Shown here piece after piece: positions 33,612-45,900 of a stretch of DNA of 64,000 bases. The DNA comes from Hydrangea macrophylla (lineage: Eukaryota > Streptophyta > Magnoliopsida > Cornales > Hydrangeaceae), in contig CM066984.1 in the NCBI GenBank assembly GCA_033977485.1, positions 49,464,600 through 49,528,599 on the forward strand, in the 5' to 3' direction. A program made the translations under genes and the position numbers. Position 1 is the stretch's first letter, and each line of letters opens with the position of its first letter. The notes below the pieces were generated by a model. That model saw only the letters and a program-made list of their open reading frames with translations. It ran no database searches and was not told the DNA's origin.

Positions 33612-35273
33612 AACTTAAGTTGGGCGACGTCGTTTGGCGTCGGGTTGGGGCGTCGGGTTTTGGGGCGGGTCGCCTTGTGTCTAGGAGTGGGTCATGGTTT
33701 GGTCCAGGTCTGGGTTAGGTTCGAATTTTTGGGCTGGGTAGGATTGTGAGTAGAAGTGGGTCTCAGGTCTGGGTTAGGTCCAACCCGAATGGGTTTTAGA
33801 TTGGGTTTAGTTGTGAGTAGATATGGACTATCCAAATTAGTTCGATTCGGGTCAGGTTTGACCCGATGGGTCTTTTGGTTAGGTCCCTTTGTTTGTGTTA
33901 ACGGGTTACCCGTTTAGTCTCGGGTCGGTTCGGGTCTAACCCGTCAGGTCTGAGAGATTATTATTATTATTATGATTATTATTATTACTATTATTAGTAT
34001 TAATGGATTTGAAATGATTTAATTATTATAAATAGTATTAAAATGTATTATTAGTACATTTAAATTATGGAATATTATTATATAACACTTTATATATTCT
34101 GAGAGCAATTATATTATTCTGAAAATATAATTAGTATTTATTTAGTATGTATTAAATAAATAATAAATATTAGTTTTAAATGGTAATTAAATAAATAGTA
34201 GATACTTATATGTATTTATAAATACTCTCAAGCTATGGAGTATTATTATATAATATTTCTAATGTACTGAGTATGACTATTAATTATTTAGTAATTTATA
34301 AGTATAATATAAATAGTTTTAAGGGTATTTAAATGGATATTAAATACCTATATATATTTATGAATTCTAGAAAATTAGGGTAATGACCCTGGGATTATTT
34401 TATTATAAAATGTAAGTTATAAAGCTATAATATTATAGTATAATATTTTTAATAATTAATAAGGAGCTATTTTATGAGTATATTAATTATTAAAAATACC
34501 AAATGAACTCCGAAAATTATGAGAAAAGTAACCATAATGTATTTTATCGTTTATTATTTATTAAAAATGTTTCAAAGTATTGATTTCGCAGTACAGGTAT
34601 ATTTATGTATTTAAATCCCTTTTCGGGTATTTTCGGGTATGATATTCAATAATTCATAATAATTAATCCAGGACTCTGAAAAATACGCGGTCAGTTCCCA
34701 GAGTCTTAGAATAATGTCTAAAACATTTTCTTAAAGTTTGGTGACCTTTCGACTCAGTCAAAAATATAGCTTATCCTTAGGGCCCCGCATTAGTGCAGTA
34801 AGCCCTGCATATTACCCCGTAAAATGCAACGGACTCCGATTTGAGTCTAGTCAATGGCATTGGACTTAGAATGACACGTAGATCACTACCTTGAGGTTTA
34901 TAACCTCATTTGATAAAATTACCATTTTGCCTCTATAGTTGTACTCATACATTATTGTTGTTTCTTCCGCTTATTATTGTAGAACTTGACGATTATTTTC
35001 TTTTCGAGGATCGGTGACTCGAGGTGAGTTTCCTAACCTCACTCTAATCCTAATAAGATTAATATAAGATGTTTAAAAGTTATCTGTATGATGTTTTGTA
35101 TAAGTAATATGCTGATTTATGAATAATTGTAAGACTATACAAAGCATGTTATGGTAGTGCTATCGCATACGTGAGCATCTTAAGGGTTTTATCTATATGA
35201 TTATTGGTATTAAATCCATGTTATGTGAACCATGTTTTATATGTATGTTTCTACTGCTAACTATTAAATGCAC

Positions 35274-35430
35274 ATTTTACGATGGTTGTTTTTTTTTTTT
35301 TTTTTGGTAATCGGGGGTGTCCAGGCCAGCTTGCGCGCACCTCGACTAATCCCCCGAGGCCTGGAGGCGCCGGGTGAATACTCCAGTGGCCACGCCCCCC
35401 ATGACTCGAACACTAAACCTCTTGGGTAGT
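35274..35430 (-). mobile_element. tRNA-derived SINE, first part (split by E2)
   Basis: The same SINE family as at 458-635, in the same orientation. A perfect 17-bp duplication ATTTTACGATGGTTGTT (35274-35290 and 58644-58660) brackets the SINE. The poly-A tail appears as the T run from 35291, and the B-box-like complement GACTCGAAC lies at about 35403. E2 inserted into it and duplicated GTAGT. Confidence 0.9.
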
Positions 35431-36767
35431 TGATGTTGTCAATACCAAGATATAAAAAGTGTTCTTTACTTTTCAAAAGATTTGTAGTGTGAAAGCAAAG
35501 GTCGAACCCACAGGGATTGGTTAACTACAGCGACTTAATTTTAAAACCTAACTTTAGTTAATTATGAAAACGGATTTTAATTTGATTTTAATTAAACTAA
35601 TAACAATAGAAATAAATCTAAACTATGAAAGCAATTAAAAGTGTTTTTGTAAATATGTAAAGGGAACCTAGGATCGCAACTCCACCACTAGCTTCATAAT
35701 AGGAATATTTATGCATTCAATTAGATTATTAAGTTGGATGATAATGGGGAATTGTAGCTACAAGCCCAATTCCTCCGTCAAGAAAATAACTATGGTTCAA
35801 GCACCAACATAATCCATCTTCGGTTAGCACGAATTATCCCACACTAAACTAGGGTTGTGGTATAATCCGTCTAATCTAGGCATGGACTATTCGGATACTT
35901 GATAGCACAATTCAATTTAAGCACCATTACATGTAAATAATCTAAAAAAGCACAGCAAGCATAGATCATTGAGCACATCACAGTCAAAATAGATCTAAGA
36001 CAAGAATAAACTTTGAAAGTAATGATTTAATCAATAAAAGCACGATTTATTCATAAAAATCCTCGGAACATGTAACTGTCATCCATACATAATAAAACTA
36101 AAATAAAAACATAAATAAAACCCTATTACTTGACTAGGGCTTCATTGAAACCCTAGATCTTTGTCTAGGCTGCCATGGAAGTGGAGATCGGCAAGAGGTT
36201 GATGGAGGAGGCCATGGGAATCCTTGGTCTTCTTCTTCTTCTCCTTGTTTTTCCCTCTTCAAGGGCTGGAATTTCAGTCTATATGGCTGTATGTGTATGT
36301 ATGTATGGGTGTGTAACCCTTCAATTGAAGTAAAATAGAATATATATAGAGTTTACAACAAGCTTTGGAAGCTTTCCTAACCCGAAACAAACTGAAACTG
36401 ATATATTTTACAGTCTGGACGTCATTCAGCAGTTTCGTTTGCACAGGAGTCTTCAGTATACTGAAATACGTATACTTGCTTTTTGTACGGATCGCGCGCG
36501 CGGGCCGCGCGAGCGCGTCATTTGGCAGGTCGCGCGCGCGAGTCGCGCGAGCGACTTCTGGATTCTTGCGCGAGCGGGTCGCGCGCGCGAGGTGGTTTTT
36601 TCAGCTTCTTTCTTTGTTCTTTTTCATCCTGTTTAGCCAGGTTTAGTTGATTTCTTCCAAATCCTGTCAGAAAATAGAAAACGAAGTAAAAATATACAAA
36701 AACAGGATAAAAAATACTAACAAATGCTCTTTAAGGCGTATAAATAGGATTTGTTCTCTCCCGATCA
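35431..36767 (-). repeat. 3' LTR of E2
   Basis: Runs TGATGTTGTCAATACC to TCTCCCGATCA in plus orientation, about 1.34 kb. Array C lies at 36491-36591. The complement of the polypurine tract (CACCCCCAAACCTACA) follows at 36768. A pyrimidine-rich stretch in the adjoining internal part (37585-37730) pairs with the purine-rich stretch of E1 at 50760-50930. Confidence 0.9.
36491..36591. repeat. GC palindrome array C in the E2 3' LTR
   Basis: Paired CGCGCGAGCG-like cores, three pairs. The partner LTR at 58369-58420 has lost 49 bp of it between two copies of TCGCGCGCGCGAG. Confidence 0.85.
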
Positions 36768-38142
36768 CACCCCCAAACCTACATTTTGCTAGTCCTCGAG
36801 CAAAACTAAAATAAAAACTAACTACTAATAAAATACTACATTTTTGCATGGATCACGATTGCATTTAGCATATGCAACAAGCCTTTGAAACCTCTAGGTG
36901 TCCCTAGTCGGACGAGTAAAGTCTCGTGAGGGTTCTCGTCAACAAGTCACCCACAACCATCTTTATTAACTTGGAAATTTAAAAAGTTTTATTAAAAAGA
37001 AAAACATAACAATCAATACTCCTTATTATAAAACAATGATTCGAAATGGAATAATGAACAAGAAGAAACGGAATCAAACGTTCACTTACGTTATGAAAAA
37101 CAATCCCAAGTACATGAATCGTATAAATCAATAGAATTTCTCATAAAATTGCACGTGTGTGATGTTGTAGTCAAATGAACACGCGTATGTCATGAACTTG
37201 GAATATAACTCAGATAACCATTTAACTATGTCTCGACTACGAATCTCACAATGTTAATTACACTCTAAAATGAAGCACTCAGAAACATGTGTAATTTCTC
37301 TAGTATACGTGAGCAAAGGAATTATGTTTTCAAGACGAATAACGCTCACATACGACATGAAAAAGACGCATAACATGAAAGAACAGTAGTCTCATGGATA
37401 GGATGCCAACAATCAAGAAAAATTACTCATTACCATGTCTTAATCCCCCTCCCATCGCTTACATATCAAAACCATGTTTCCTAGAATCAATTAGGACTTT
37501 TCAAAGGTTGTAACGTGGCTCAGGTAATGAAAAAGGATAGAAAGGATTAATTGGGTAGGTTTACGAATGGCATTGTAAGGCATGTTCGATCTCTTTCATT
37601 CTTCTTCTACAAACTTTCATCTTTTCTTTCTTTTCATTCCTTTTCATTCATTTTTCTTCTTTTCTTACATTTTTTCAACCTTCCTCTTCTTTATTTTGTT
37701 TCTTTTCCTTTTTCTTTTCTCGCTTCTCAAATGACTATGCATTGAATACCAAGCAACTACCCCAATAACATCTTATTTTCTTCTTCCTCATCAACACATC
37801 GCCTTAATACTACTAAAAGTTGATCACTCTTCCGGTGGTATACTCCAAGTCGATCAAGTTGGAGCTTTTAAAGAGGATAATGGTGAACAAAGAAAAAGAG
37901 GCATTGTAACGGCTCAAAGGGCGAACTAAGGAAATTTTATCTTTTATCGGTCAACAGTAAACAAAGAAGGGCCTAAAATCATTTCCTAGGGTTATATGAT
38001 TCTTCAACATTTACGACGGAAGATTATTTAGCATGGTAACAAATATTTTAACTTGACTATCAACCAAAACAAGAATAATGAGACTAAACAAGTAGATGCG
38101 CTATTTCAATGAAATTTGACAAACACAAGATATATTCATAAC
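36768..38142 (-). other. E2 3' internal noncoding region, outer part
   Basis: Region between the gag-protease gene and the 3' LTR of E2; it continues at 53102-54231 beyond E1. It contains the family's GGTGTCCCTAGTCGGACGAG stretch and a long pyrimidine-rich tract, but no frame with any pol motif. The last five bases (ATAAC) are the E1 target duplication. Confidence 0.75.
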
Positions 38143-39492
38143 TGATCGGGAGAGAACTAATCCTATTTATACGCCTTAACGAACATTTGTTAGTACTTTT
38201 TTATCCTGTTTTTGTATATTTTTACTTCGTTTTCTATTTTCTGACAGGTTTTGGAAGAAATAAACTAAACCAGGCTAAACAGGGTGAAAAGCAGAGTTAA
38301 AGAAGCTGAAAAAGCCAAGTCGCGCGCGCGACCCGCGCCCGCGAAAAACCGAGAATCGCTCGCGCGATCCGCTCGCGCGAGAACCCAGAAATCGCTCGCG
38401 CGATCCGCGCGCGCGAGGTCCCAAATGTCGCGCTCGCGCGACCCGCTCGCGCGATATGGGTAAAAACCAAAGTTGCGTATTTCAGTATACTGAAGACTCC
38501 TGTGCAAACGAAACTGCTGAACGACGTCTAGACTGTAAATTACATCAGTTTCAGTCCATTTCGGGTTGGGAGAGCTTCCAAAGCTTGTGTAAACTCTATA
38601 TATATTTAGTTTTTATAATTTTGAGGGGTTGGCAATTATTATACACACATACTTCCAGCCATTGAAGGGAGGGAAGCAAGGAGAAGAAGAAGAAGACCAA
38701 GGGTTTCCATGGCCTCCTCCATCAACTACTTGCCATCTATCACTTCCATGGACGGCTAGATCATAGATCTAGGGTTTCGATGAAGCCCTAGACGAGTAAT
38801 AGGGAGTTGTTTATGTCTTTACCTTAGTTTTATTATGTTTGGATGACAGTCACATGTTTAGAGGATTTTTATAAATAAATCGTACTTCTATTGATTAAAT
38901 CATTGCTTTAAGAATTTATTCTTGTCTTAGATCTGTTTTGACTGTGATGTGCTCAACGATCTATTCTTGCTGTGCTTGTTTAGATTGTTTACATGTGATG
39001 GTGCTTTATTGATTCGTGCTATCAAGTATCCGAATAGTCTATGCCTAGGTTAGACGGATTAGATCGCAACCCTAGTTTAGTGTGGGATAATTCGTGCTAA
39101 CCGAAGATGGAGTATGTTGGTGCTTGAACCATGATTATCTTCTTGTCGGAGGAATTGGGCTTGTAGCTACAATTCCCCATTATCATCCAACTTAATAAGC
39201 TAAAGTAATTCATAAATATTCCTTATTATGAAACTAGTGGTGGATTTGCAATCCTAGGTTCCCTTAAATATTATTTAAAACAACTTTAATTGCTTTCATA
39301 GTTTAGATTTATTTTTATTGTTATTTAGTTTAATTCAAACCAAATCAAAAGCCGTTTTTCTTAATTAATTAGACTTAGGTTTTAAAATTAAGAGCTGTAG
39401 TAATCAATCTCTGTGGGTTCGACCTTTACTTCCACACTGCAAATCTTTTGAAAAGTAAAGAATACTTTTATATCTTGATATTGACAACATCA
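38143..39492 (+). repeat. 5' LTR of E1
   Basis: TGATCGGGAGAGAAC to GACAACATCA, 1350 bp. Array C (38320-38455) lies in the U3 part, about 140 bp upstream of a TATA-like CTCTATATATATTT (about 38590). Downstream is a long region with TAGGGTTTCGATGAAGCCCT and alternating AT-rich sequence. No coding potential. Confidence 0.92.
38320..38455. repeat. GC palindrome array C in the E1 5' LTR
   Basis: Four pairs built from TCGCTCGCGCGA-like palindromes. Members of a pair are joined by ACC or TCC; pairs are separated by 9-12 bp spacers containing ACCGAGAA, ACCCAGAA and TCCCAAAT. Steps are about 13 bp within pairs and 23-25 bp between pairs. Alternating CG runs could adopt Z-DNA, which is inference. Confidence 0.9.
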
Positions 39493-39497
39493 ATTTT

Positions 39498-39515
39498 TGG
39501 CGCCGTTGCCGGGGA
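39498..39515 (+). promoter_or_regulatory. E1 primer-binding site (tRNA-Asp)
   Basis: TGGCGCCGTTGCCGGGGA is exactly complementary to the 3' end of plant tRNA-Asp(GTC) including CCA. tRNA-Asp priming is characteristic of the Athila group of Ty3/Gypsy elements. It sits five bases after the LTR. Confidence 0.92.
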
Positions 39516-39963
39516 TTGTATTACTACCTTTAGTTTTAGAATCGTAGTTGAGTTAATTCGTAAATATTAGATTAGGTTTCCTTTTCTTATTTTTCGTTTT
39601 ATTTTTAGTTACTAACTTGTTCTTTTATTTTGTAGTCAACGTTTCCGGGTGGAGTAGCTAATTACATCAAAGGAGCTTACGCGAAATAAAATAAATAAGA
39701 ATTAAGTAAATTGCTCGCTTTAACTTCTCTTTAAACCACTGTAAGTCAGGGCGCTGTGACGCACTATTTGCATTAGTTTAGGGATAATTGCACTGCATTA
39801 GCTAGGAAACCCGGGGCGCTGGGCTTGACGCGGTCATTGCATTACAGGATAATTTGCATGCATCATAGTAGTTGAGTGCCTGTTATCTTATTTGCGTGAT
39901 TGTTATTTGTTTATTTTGTTTAGTTAGTCTTTGTTTTTAGTTTCTTTTCTTTTGTTTTAGTTT
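39516..39963 (+). other. E1 leader
   Basis: About 450 bp of untranslated leader with two GC-rich blocks (GGGCGCTGTGACGC and GGGCGCTGGGCTTGACGC) conserved in E2 at 56940-57040. No gene is seen. Conservation in a non-autonomous element would suit a packaging or dimerisation signal, which is inference. Confidence 0.6.
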
Positions 39964-42549
39964 ATGTTAGGTACACGTTCAAATAAACCGGAATTACAAC
40001 CTTTCGACTCTGAACTTGAACGTACATTAAGACTTAACAAGTCTTCAAACTTAACTTCTAGAACAAGGTTTTTAATAGACGACGATTTGACACCGAAACC
40101 AACGTCTTTATTTGAATCCGAAATACGTAGTACTCTTCAAAAACTAAAGAAACCACGCTTTCATAACATAGAACCGATTAGAATGGCAGACATTGGAAAT
40201 AATAACGACAACAACCAAAATAACAACGGAGCTAATATGAATAATCTTAATATACCGCCACCTCCTCCACTTATAAATTATTTTATTCCTACTACTTACA
40301 CGCCACAAGCCGGTATCGAATTACCGGAAGCGACGGCATCTCACTTTGAGATAAAGTCGTCTACGATATCGCTACTACCTTCCTTCCATGGCCGTCTAAA
40401 TGAAGACCCTTACCAACACTTAGGAGATTTTCAGGATATATGCTCTACTTTGAAAATCCAAAATTTAACTGATGATGAGTTGAAATTGCGGCTCTTTCCA
40501 TTTTCTTTAAGAGACAAAGCTAAGTATTGGCTCCAATCACTTGAGCCAAACACAATTAAAACATGGGAAGCCCTACACACCGCATTTTTACAAAAGTTTT
40601 TCCCTATTATGCGTACAAACCAGATAAGGAAATCTATAACCAATTTTGTAATGCAAGATGGGGAATCACTTTACGATACATGGGAGAAAATTAAAGAATT
40701 ATTACGCTTGTGCCCACATCATCAGGTCCCTAAGTGGCAACTTGTTCAGGTCTTTTACGAGGGACTTATTCCCTCGGTCCGTAATACTGTCGATGCCGTT
40801 TGTGCGGGTACTTTCCTGCACAAAAGCGCCGATGAGGCTTGGAAGATTTTTGAAACACTAAGCGAGAATTCGATGCATCAGGCTGTGTCGGTACGTTTAG
40901 AGGGATATCATTTTCAACCTAAGCGAGAGGTGACAGTTGAGTCAAGTCAATCAATTCAAATACAAGAATTAAATAGAAAACTTGACCGACTTATGCAAAT
41001 GAACAAAACGTCTAATCCACCCTATTTAGAAGTATGTGCATTATGTTCTGAACCGTCCCATAATATCTTTGCATGTCCTTCTGCATCTCAATATCCGGAA
41101 TTTATGGAACAACACGTTAATTCTATGCAACAATTCCCACAAAATAATTATAAACCTAGGTCAACTAATTTTCCTAATACGTACCGACCCCAATATCAAC
41201 AAGGTCAATACCAACTACCTCCTCCACCTCCACGCAATAATGCATTTGAGGAGAAGGTGCTGGTCTCACTTGAAAATTTTGGGTCGGTGATTCAGTTAGT
41301 GCACTCTCACACTCAGTCTATTGCAAAGCTCGAGTCCCAAATGGGACAAGTAGTTACTACATTAAACCGTTTAACTGAGAGTAAGTCGCCGAGTCAACCT
41401 ACTCAGCAACCTAAGGGGCAATACACAGTGGGTAGTACGACTGAGAGCGTGAATGCTGTTTCGACTAGGATGACTACTCGAGATGAGGAAGTTGTTGTAA
41501 TTCTGGATGGGGGTGAGAAAAATAAAAATTTAAATTTGAATAAAGGAAAAAGTGAAGACGTGAATCAAAATAGAAAAGAAAATGAACCGGTCCCAACAAA
41601 CTATATTCCGAGAATGCCATATCCACCAAACGTTGAGGGACCGTCACATTTGCCCAAGAAAGGGTCAAAAATGGAAGATATACTCGAGGTGTTTAAACAA
41701 GTCAAAATAAATATTCCTTTCCTCGATGCTATAAAACAAATTCCCGCTTATGCTAAATGTCTAAAAGACCTTTGTACGCAAAAACGCAAAATACGCAGTC
41801 ATACGCCTAAAAAGGTCTTCCTCACGGAAAAAGTAAGTTCAATTTTCCAACACGCTCCTCCGAAATATAAGGATCCAGGTACGCCTACGATTTCATGTGT
41901 CATAGGTGACACTATCATTCATAGGGCTCTCCTTAACTTAGGTGCGAGTGTTAATCTCTTACCCTATCATGTCTATAAACAACTAGGACTAGGTGAACTT
42001 AAACCTACGGCCGCTACTATTCAATTAGCGGATCGTTCTGTCAAAATACCTAGAGGAATCGTCGAGGACGTTTTAGTTAAAGTTGATCAATGTTTCTATC
42101 CCGTTGATTTTATGGTCCTTGACACTGAACCCGTGCTAGATGCTAGGAAACACACTCCTGTCATTCTTGGTCGTCCATTCTTAGCCACGGCCAACGCCCG
42201 TGTCAATTGTAGAACAGGGGTGATGAAAGTGTCGTTTGGGAACATGAACTTAAAATTAAACGTGTTTAACGCGGTCGATCAACCTCCTAAAGATGATGAT
42301 TATCTAGGTGTGGAGGGTAGTGAGGTTAAACGGAATATTGAGCCTAAGAATGTAATAAATATAAGTGCGGGGAATAATATAGAGGATGATGAGTGGATGA
42401 ACCCTAATACTTCGGACCCTAATGCTGAATCTACTCGAAAGGTAAGAAATCGATTTGAACATACTGACAAACAGTCGATTGAATTAATTCGAAGCGACGT
42501 AATTTCTGCTTACCATCGAGCTCTACCTGACATCCTTAGGGGTACATAG
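39964..42549 (+). CDS. Gag-protease polyprotein of E1
   Basis: An intact 861-residue frame. Gag would form the virus-like particle and package RNA; the protease would process it. Residues about 150-310 form the plant retrotransposon Gag domain (DELKLRLFPFSLRDKAKYWL, WEALHTAFLQKFFP, PKWQLVQVFYEGL). A CX2CX4HX4C zinc knuckle, CALCSEPSHNIFAC, lies at about 357-370. The C-terminal third is a retropepsin-like domain: the active-site segment at 657-664 reads LNLGASVNLLP, with the catalytic Asp replaced by Asn658 (codon AAC), and a later VILGRPFLATANA flap-side block is kept. The frame ends at TAG without entering RT. E2 keeps GAC at this site. The start ATG follows the PBS leader and matches the E2 start. 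Confidence 0.92.
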   Translation: MLGTRSNKPELQPFDSELERTLRLNKSSNLTSRTRFLIDDDLTPKPTSLFESEIRSTLQKLKKPRFHNIEPIRMADIGNNNDNNQNNNGANMNNLNIPPPPPLINYFIPTTYTPQAGIELPEATASHFEIKSSTISLLPSFHGRLNEDPYQHLGDFQDICSTLKIQNLTDDELKLRLFPFSLRDKAKYWLQSLEPNTIKTWEALHTAFLQKFFPIMRTNQIRKSITNFVMQDGESLYDTWEKIKELLRLCPHHQVPKWQLVQVFYEGLIPSVRNTVDAVCAGTFLHKSADEAWKIFETLSENSMHQAVSVRLEGYHFQPKREVTVESSQSIQIQELNRKLDRLMQMNKTSNPPYLEVCALCSEPSHNIFACPSASQYPEFMEQHVNSMQQFPQNNYKPRSTNFPNTYRPQYQQGQYQLPPPPPRNNAFEEKVLVSLENFGSVIQLVHSHTQSIAKLESQMGQVVTTLNRLTESKSPSQPTQQPKGQYTVGSTTESVNAVSTRMTTRDEEVVVILDGGEKNKNLNLNKGKSEDVNQNRKENEPVPTNYIPRMPYPPNVEGPSHLPKKGSKMEDILEVFKQVKINIPFLDAIKQIPAYAKCLKDLCTQKRKIRSHTPKKVFLTEKVSSIFQHAPPKYKDPGTPTISCVIGDTIIHRALLNLGASVNLLPYHVYKQLGLGELKPTAATIQLADRSVKIPRGIVEDVLVKVDQCFYPVDFMVLDTEPVLDARKHTPVILGRPFLATANARVNCRTGVMKVSFGNMNLKLNVFNAVDQPPKDDDYLGVEGSEVKRNIEPKNVINISAGNNIEDDEWMNPNTSDPNAESTRKVRNRFEHTDKQSIELIRSDVISAYHRALPDILRGT

Positions 42550-42994
42550 TCCGATTTACGGCCTCCATAAAGCCTTGAGCTAGAACGGTCTAGCTGAAGA
42601 CGTAAAAGTTAGCGCTTCTTGGGAGGCAACCCAAGCTTTATTTCGTTCGTTTTTCTTATTTTTTTTTCAGAAATTGGTAAATATATTCCAAAAAAAAGGG
42701 GGGCGTACAAAGTACAAGGGGCAAACCCCAGGATTTTACAATAAGCTCAGCGCACGAGGACTGTGGCAAAAGCACACACAAAAATGGTCAAAGTCAGAAC
42801 AAGCACCCAAGAAAACACAAATGTACAAGGGGCATTCCCCAGGAAAAGATGTCACAATCAAGGGGACAATGGCATAGGAAGCCACCCCCAATCAGAACAA
42901 CAAATCAACACATCAAATATCAATTAAACTCCAAAAACAATCAAAACATCAAACATTCCAACCCAACGAACCCATCACTCCCTTCAAATCCTTC

Positions 42995-45900
42995 TTATGT
43001 CCATACCCTAGCATATGTTTCAAGTTGGGGTTGCTGTTTCCATTTAGATCTGATTTGCATGTTAATTTGAGATGTCATAGAGTGCAGCAGCTGTTCTTTA
43101 GGAATAGAAGGACCTTTAAAAGTCCGAGAGTTCCTTTCCTTCCATAGTCCATATACAACAACTCCAAGGCAAATGATTGGTATAGCATGTTGGATCTTCT
43201 TCCCCTTCCAGTGTATTGCCATCCATTGAACAGTAGTTTCCCAATCAGTCTTATTCCATCGTAGGCCACACCTGTGCATCAATTCCTGCCAAATAAAAGA
43301 AGCATAAGAGCACTCAAAAAATAAATGGTTGTGTGTTTCCATATGGCCATGACAAAAAACACAGGCAAGAGGCCCCGGGGTATAGGTATAGATTCTATCA
43401 TGGGTTGCAAGTCTATTCTGAACAGCAACCCAAAGAATGAAGTTTTGTCTCGGAGTACATCCTGAGAACCAAACAATTGTGTACCACGGAGCCACAGGGG
43501 CAACTTCCCTAAAATGATCCCAAATGTGGGCAAATTTATAAATTCCTGTAGGAGATATAGTCCATGAGATACTATCAGACATACCATTAGGCTTATACAT
43601 GTTTGTTAAAAGATTCCTAACTTCATTCAAGCCAATGGAGTTAGTCAAAGGCCAACTCCAATCATTGTTGCTTATAATGGCCCTAACTTTAGCTTTAGAA
43701 TCAATAGCCGCATCATAAGCAATTCTATTAGTATATTTTTCAAATAAAGGGCCTATGGGGAGCCAATTATCGAACCAAAGGGAAGTGTGGTGACCATTTC
43801 CAATTTTGTGGGACAGGATGGGTCTGGCCAGATCCCTAAGTTTTAACAATTTTCGCCAATACCAGGAGCATTGGCTTGGAGCCTTGACTTCCCAGAAGCT
43901 CTTTGCTTTAATCATGTACAAGTGTATCCAATATTTCCACAAGGATTTATTATTAGGGTCAAGAAGATTACCTATGTGCTTTAAATTCAGAATAGTATTA
44001 GTGAGATAAATATCCTTAAACCCCAATCCACCTTCTTTTTTCGGTTTGCAAACCTTAACCCAAGAAATTTTGGATCCATGTGCTTTCGCTGTAGAGCCGG
44101 ACCAAAGAAATCTCATTAAAGCTTGATCTGCCTGTTTAAGAACCCCTTTAGGGAGAATGAACATTCCTGACCAATATTGTTGGATCCCACTCAACACAGA
44201 TTGTATTAGCTGAGCCCTACCTGCATAGGATAAGAATTTAGATTTCCAGGAATTAATTCTAGAGCAAATATTTTTAACCAACTCATCACAATGGCATTTT
44301 TTCAGTTTAGTAGTGATCAAGGGAACACCAAGATACCGCATGGGAAGGGAGCCTTTAGTAAATTGGAGTTCCCTTAAGATATCATTAGCCACTTGGTCTT
44401 CAATTCCAGAGAAGAAGACGCAACTCTTAGCATTGTTGGCTTGAAGACCAGACAAGTGATAAAATTGTGTTAACGTGTGACGAACCAACTTAGCAGACTC
44501 CAAATCACCATTCATTAACATGATTAAATCATCAGCAAAACAAAGATGTGAAATTTTTAACTTATCACATTTCCAGTGATATTTGAATTGGCTATTTTGG
44601 ATATTATGGTGGAGAAGTTGGCTAAAAGCCTCCATGATAAGAACAAAGAGATATGGTGATAAAGGGTCACCTTGTCTAATACCTCTAGCACCATCAAAAT
44701 AGCCCACCGATTCCCCGTTAAAATTAATGGAGTATCTGGGGGTAGTGACACATGCAGTAATCCATTGTCTTAATTTAGGGGGAAATCCCATAACATCAAG
44801 AAGATCAAATAAGAATTCCCAACTAACACTATCATAAGCTTTCAGGAGGTCAACCTTGGTAGCAATCCTAGGTATACCCCCATCTTTGTGATAGTCTCTG
44901 AGAAGATCCTGAGCCAGTAAGACATTATCACTAATTTTCCTACCCTTAACAAAAGCAGATTGTGCTCGATCAATAATAGTAGGAAGAACAGATTGGAGTC
45001 TATTAGCAATGATTTTAGAAATACATTTGTAAATGGTATTACAACAAGAAATAGGTCTAAAATCCCCCATCTTAGACGGATTGGGAACTTTAGGGATAAG
45101 GGCGATAATAGTAGTATTAGATTCTCTTAACATTTCTCCTGTATGGAAAAATTCTTGAATAGCTTCAGTGACAGCTGATCCAACAGTTACCCAAGACTTT
45201 TTAAAGAAATAAGCGTTAAATCCATCTGGGCCTGGGGCCTTATTGTCAGGCAAGTTAAAAAAGGTGTGTTTAATCTCATCAGAGGTGGGGATTCTATCAA
45301 GCTCCTCCAAAAGATTTACTGGTATCCTTTTATAAATGACCCTCCTCATCACAGCAATCCCAGGGTAATGGTTATTAGCAGTTGTGCCCAAGAGATCAAA
45401 AAAATACCTAACTGCCTCTGACTTTGCATCCTCAATATTGCAGGTAAACGAGCCATCAGGTTTTTCAAGTTTAAAGATCCTTTTCCTATTTCTCCGACTT
45501 TTTATGTGTTGAAAAAAGTACTTAGAATTTTTATCCCCTGCTTCTAACCATTGCACTCTAGATTTCTGCTTAAGGGTCTCTTCCTCCATCCAAACAGCTT
45601 TGAGGAAATCAGTTAAACATTGTTTTTGTTTGGATATAAGGGAAGGACAACAAGGCCTTTTGAGGAGATCCGACTGGACCTCTTTAAGTTCAGACCTAGC
45701 TTTATCAGCTAATAGTTTTTCTTTCCCAACAAAGCTTTTGCTAAGGATTTTCAACTCACTTTTAACCAGTCTAAGTTTATGGCAAACTTGATACTGATTG
45801 GATCCAGTAATGGGAGTATTCCAAGCATTAGATACAGAAGCATCATAAGATACAAGTTGAGTCCAGAAATTGAAGAATTTAAAAGATTTACCCTTCCTCC

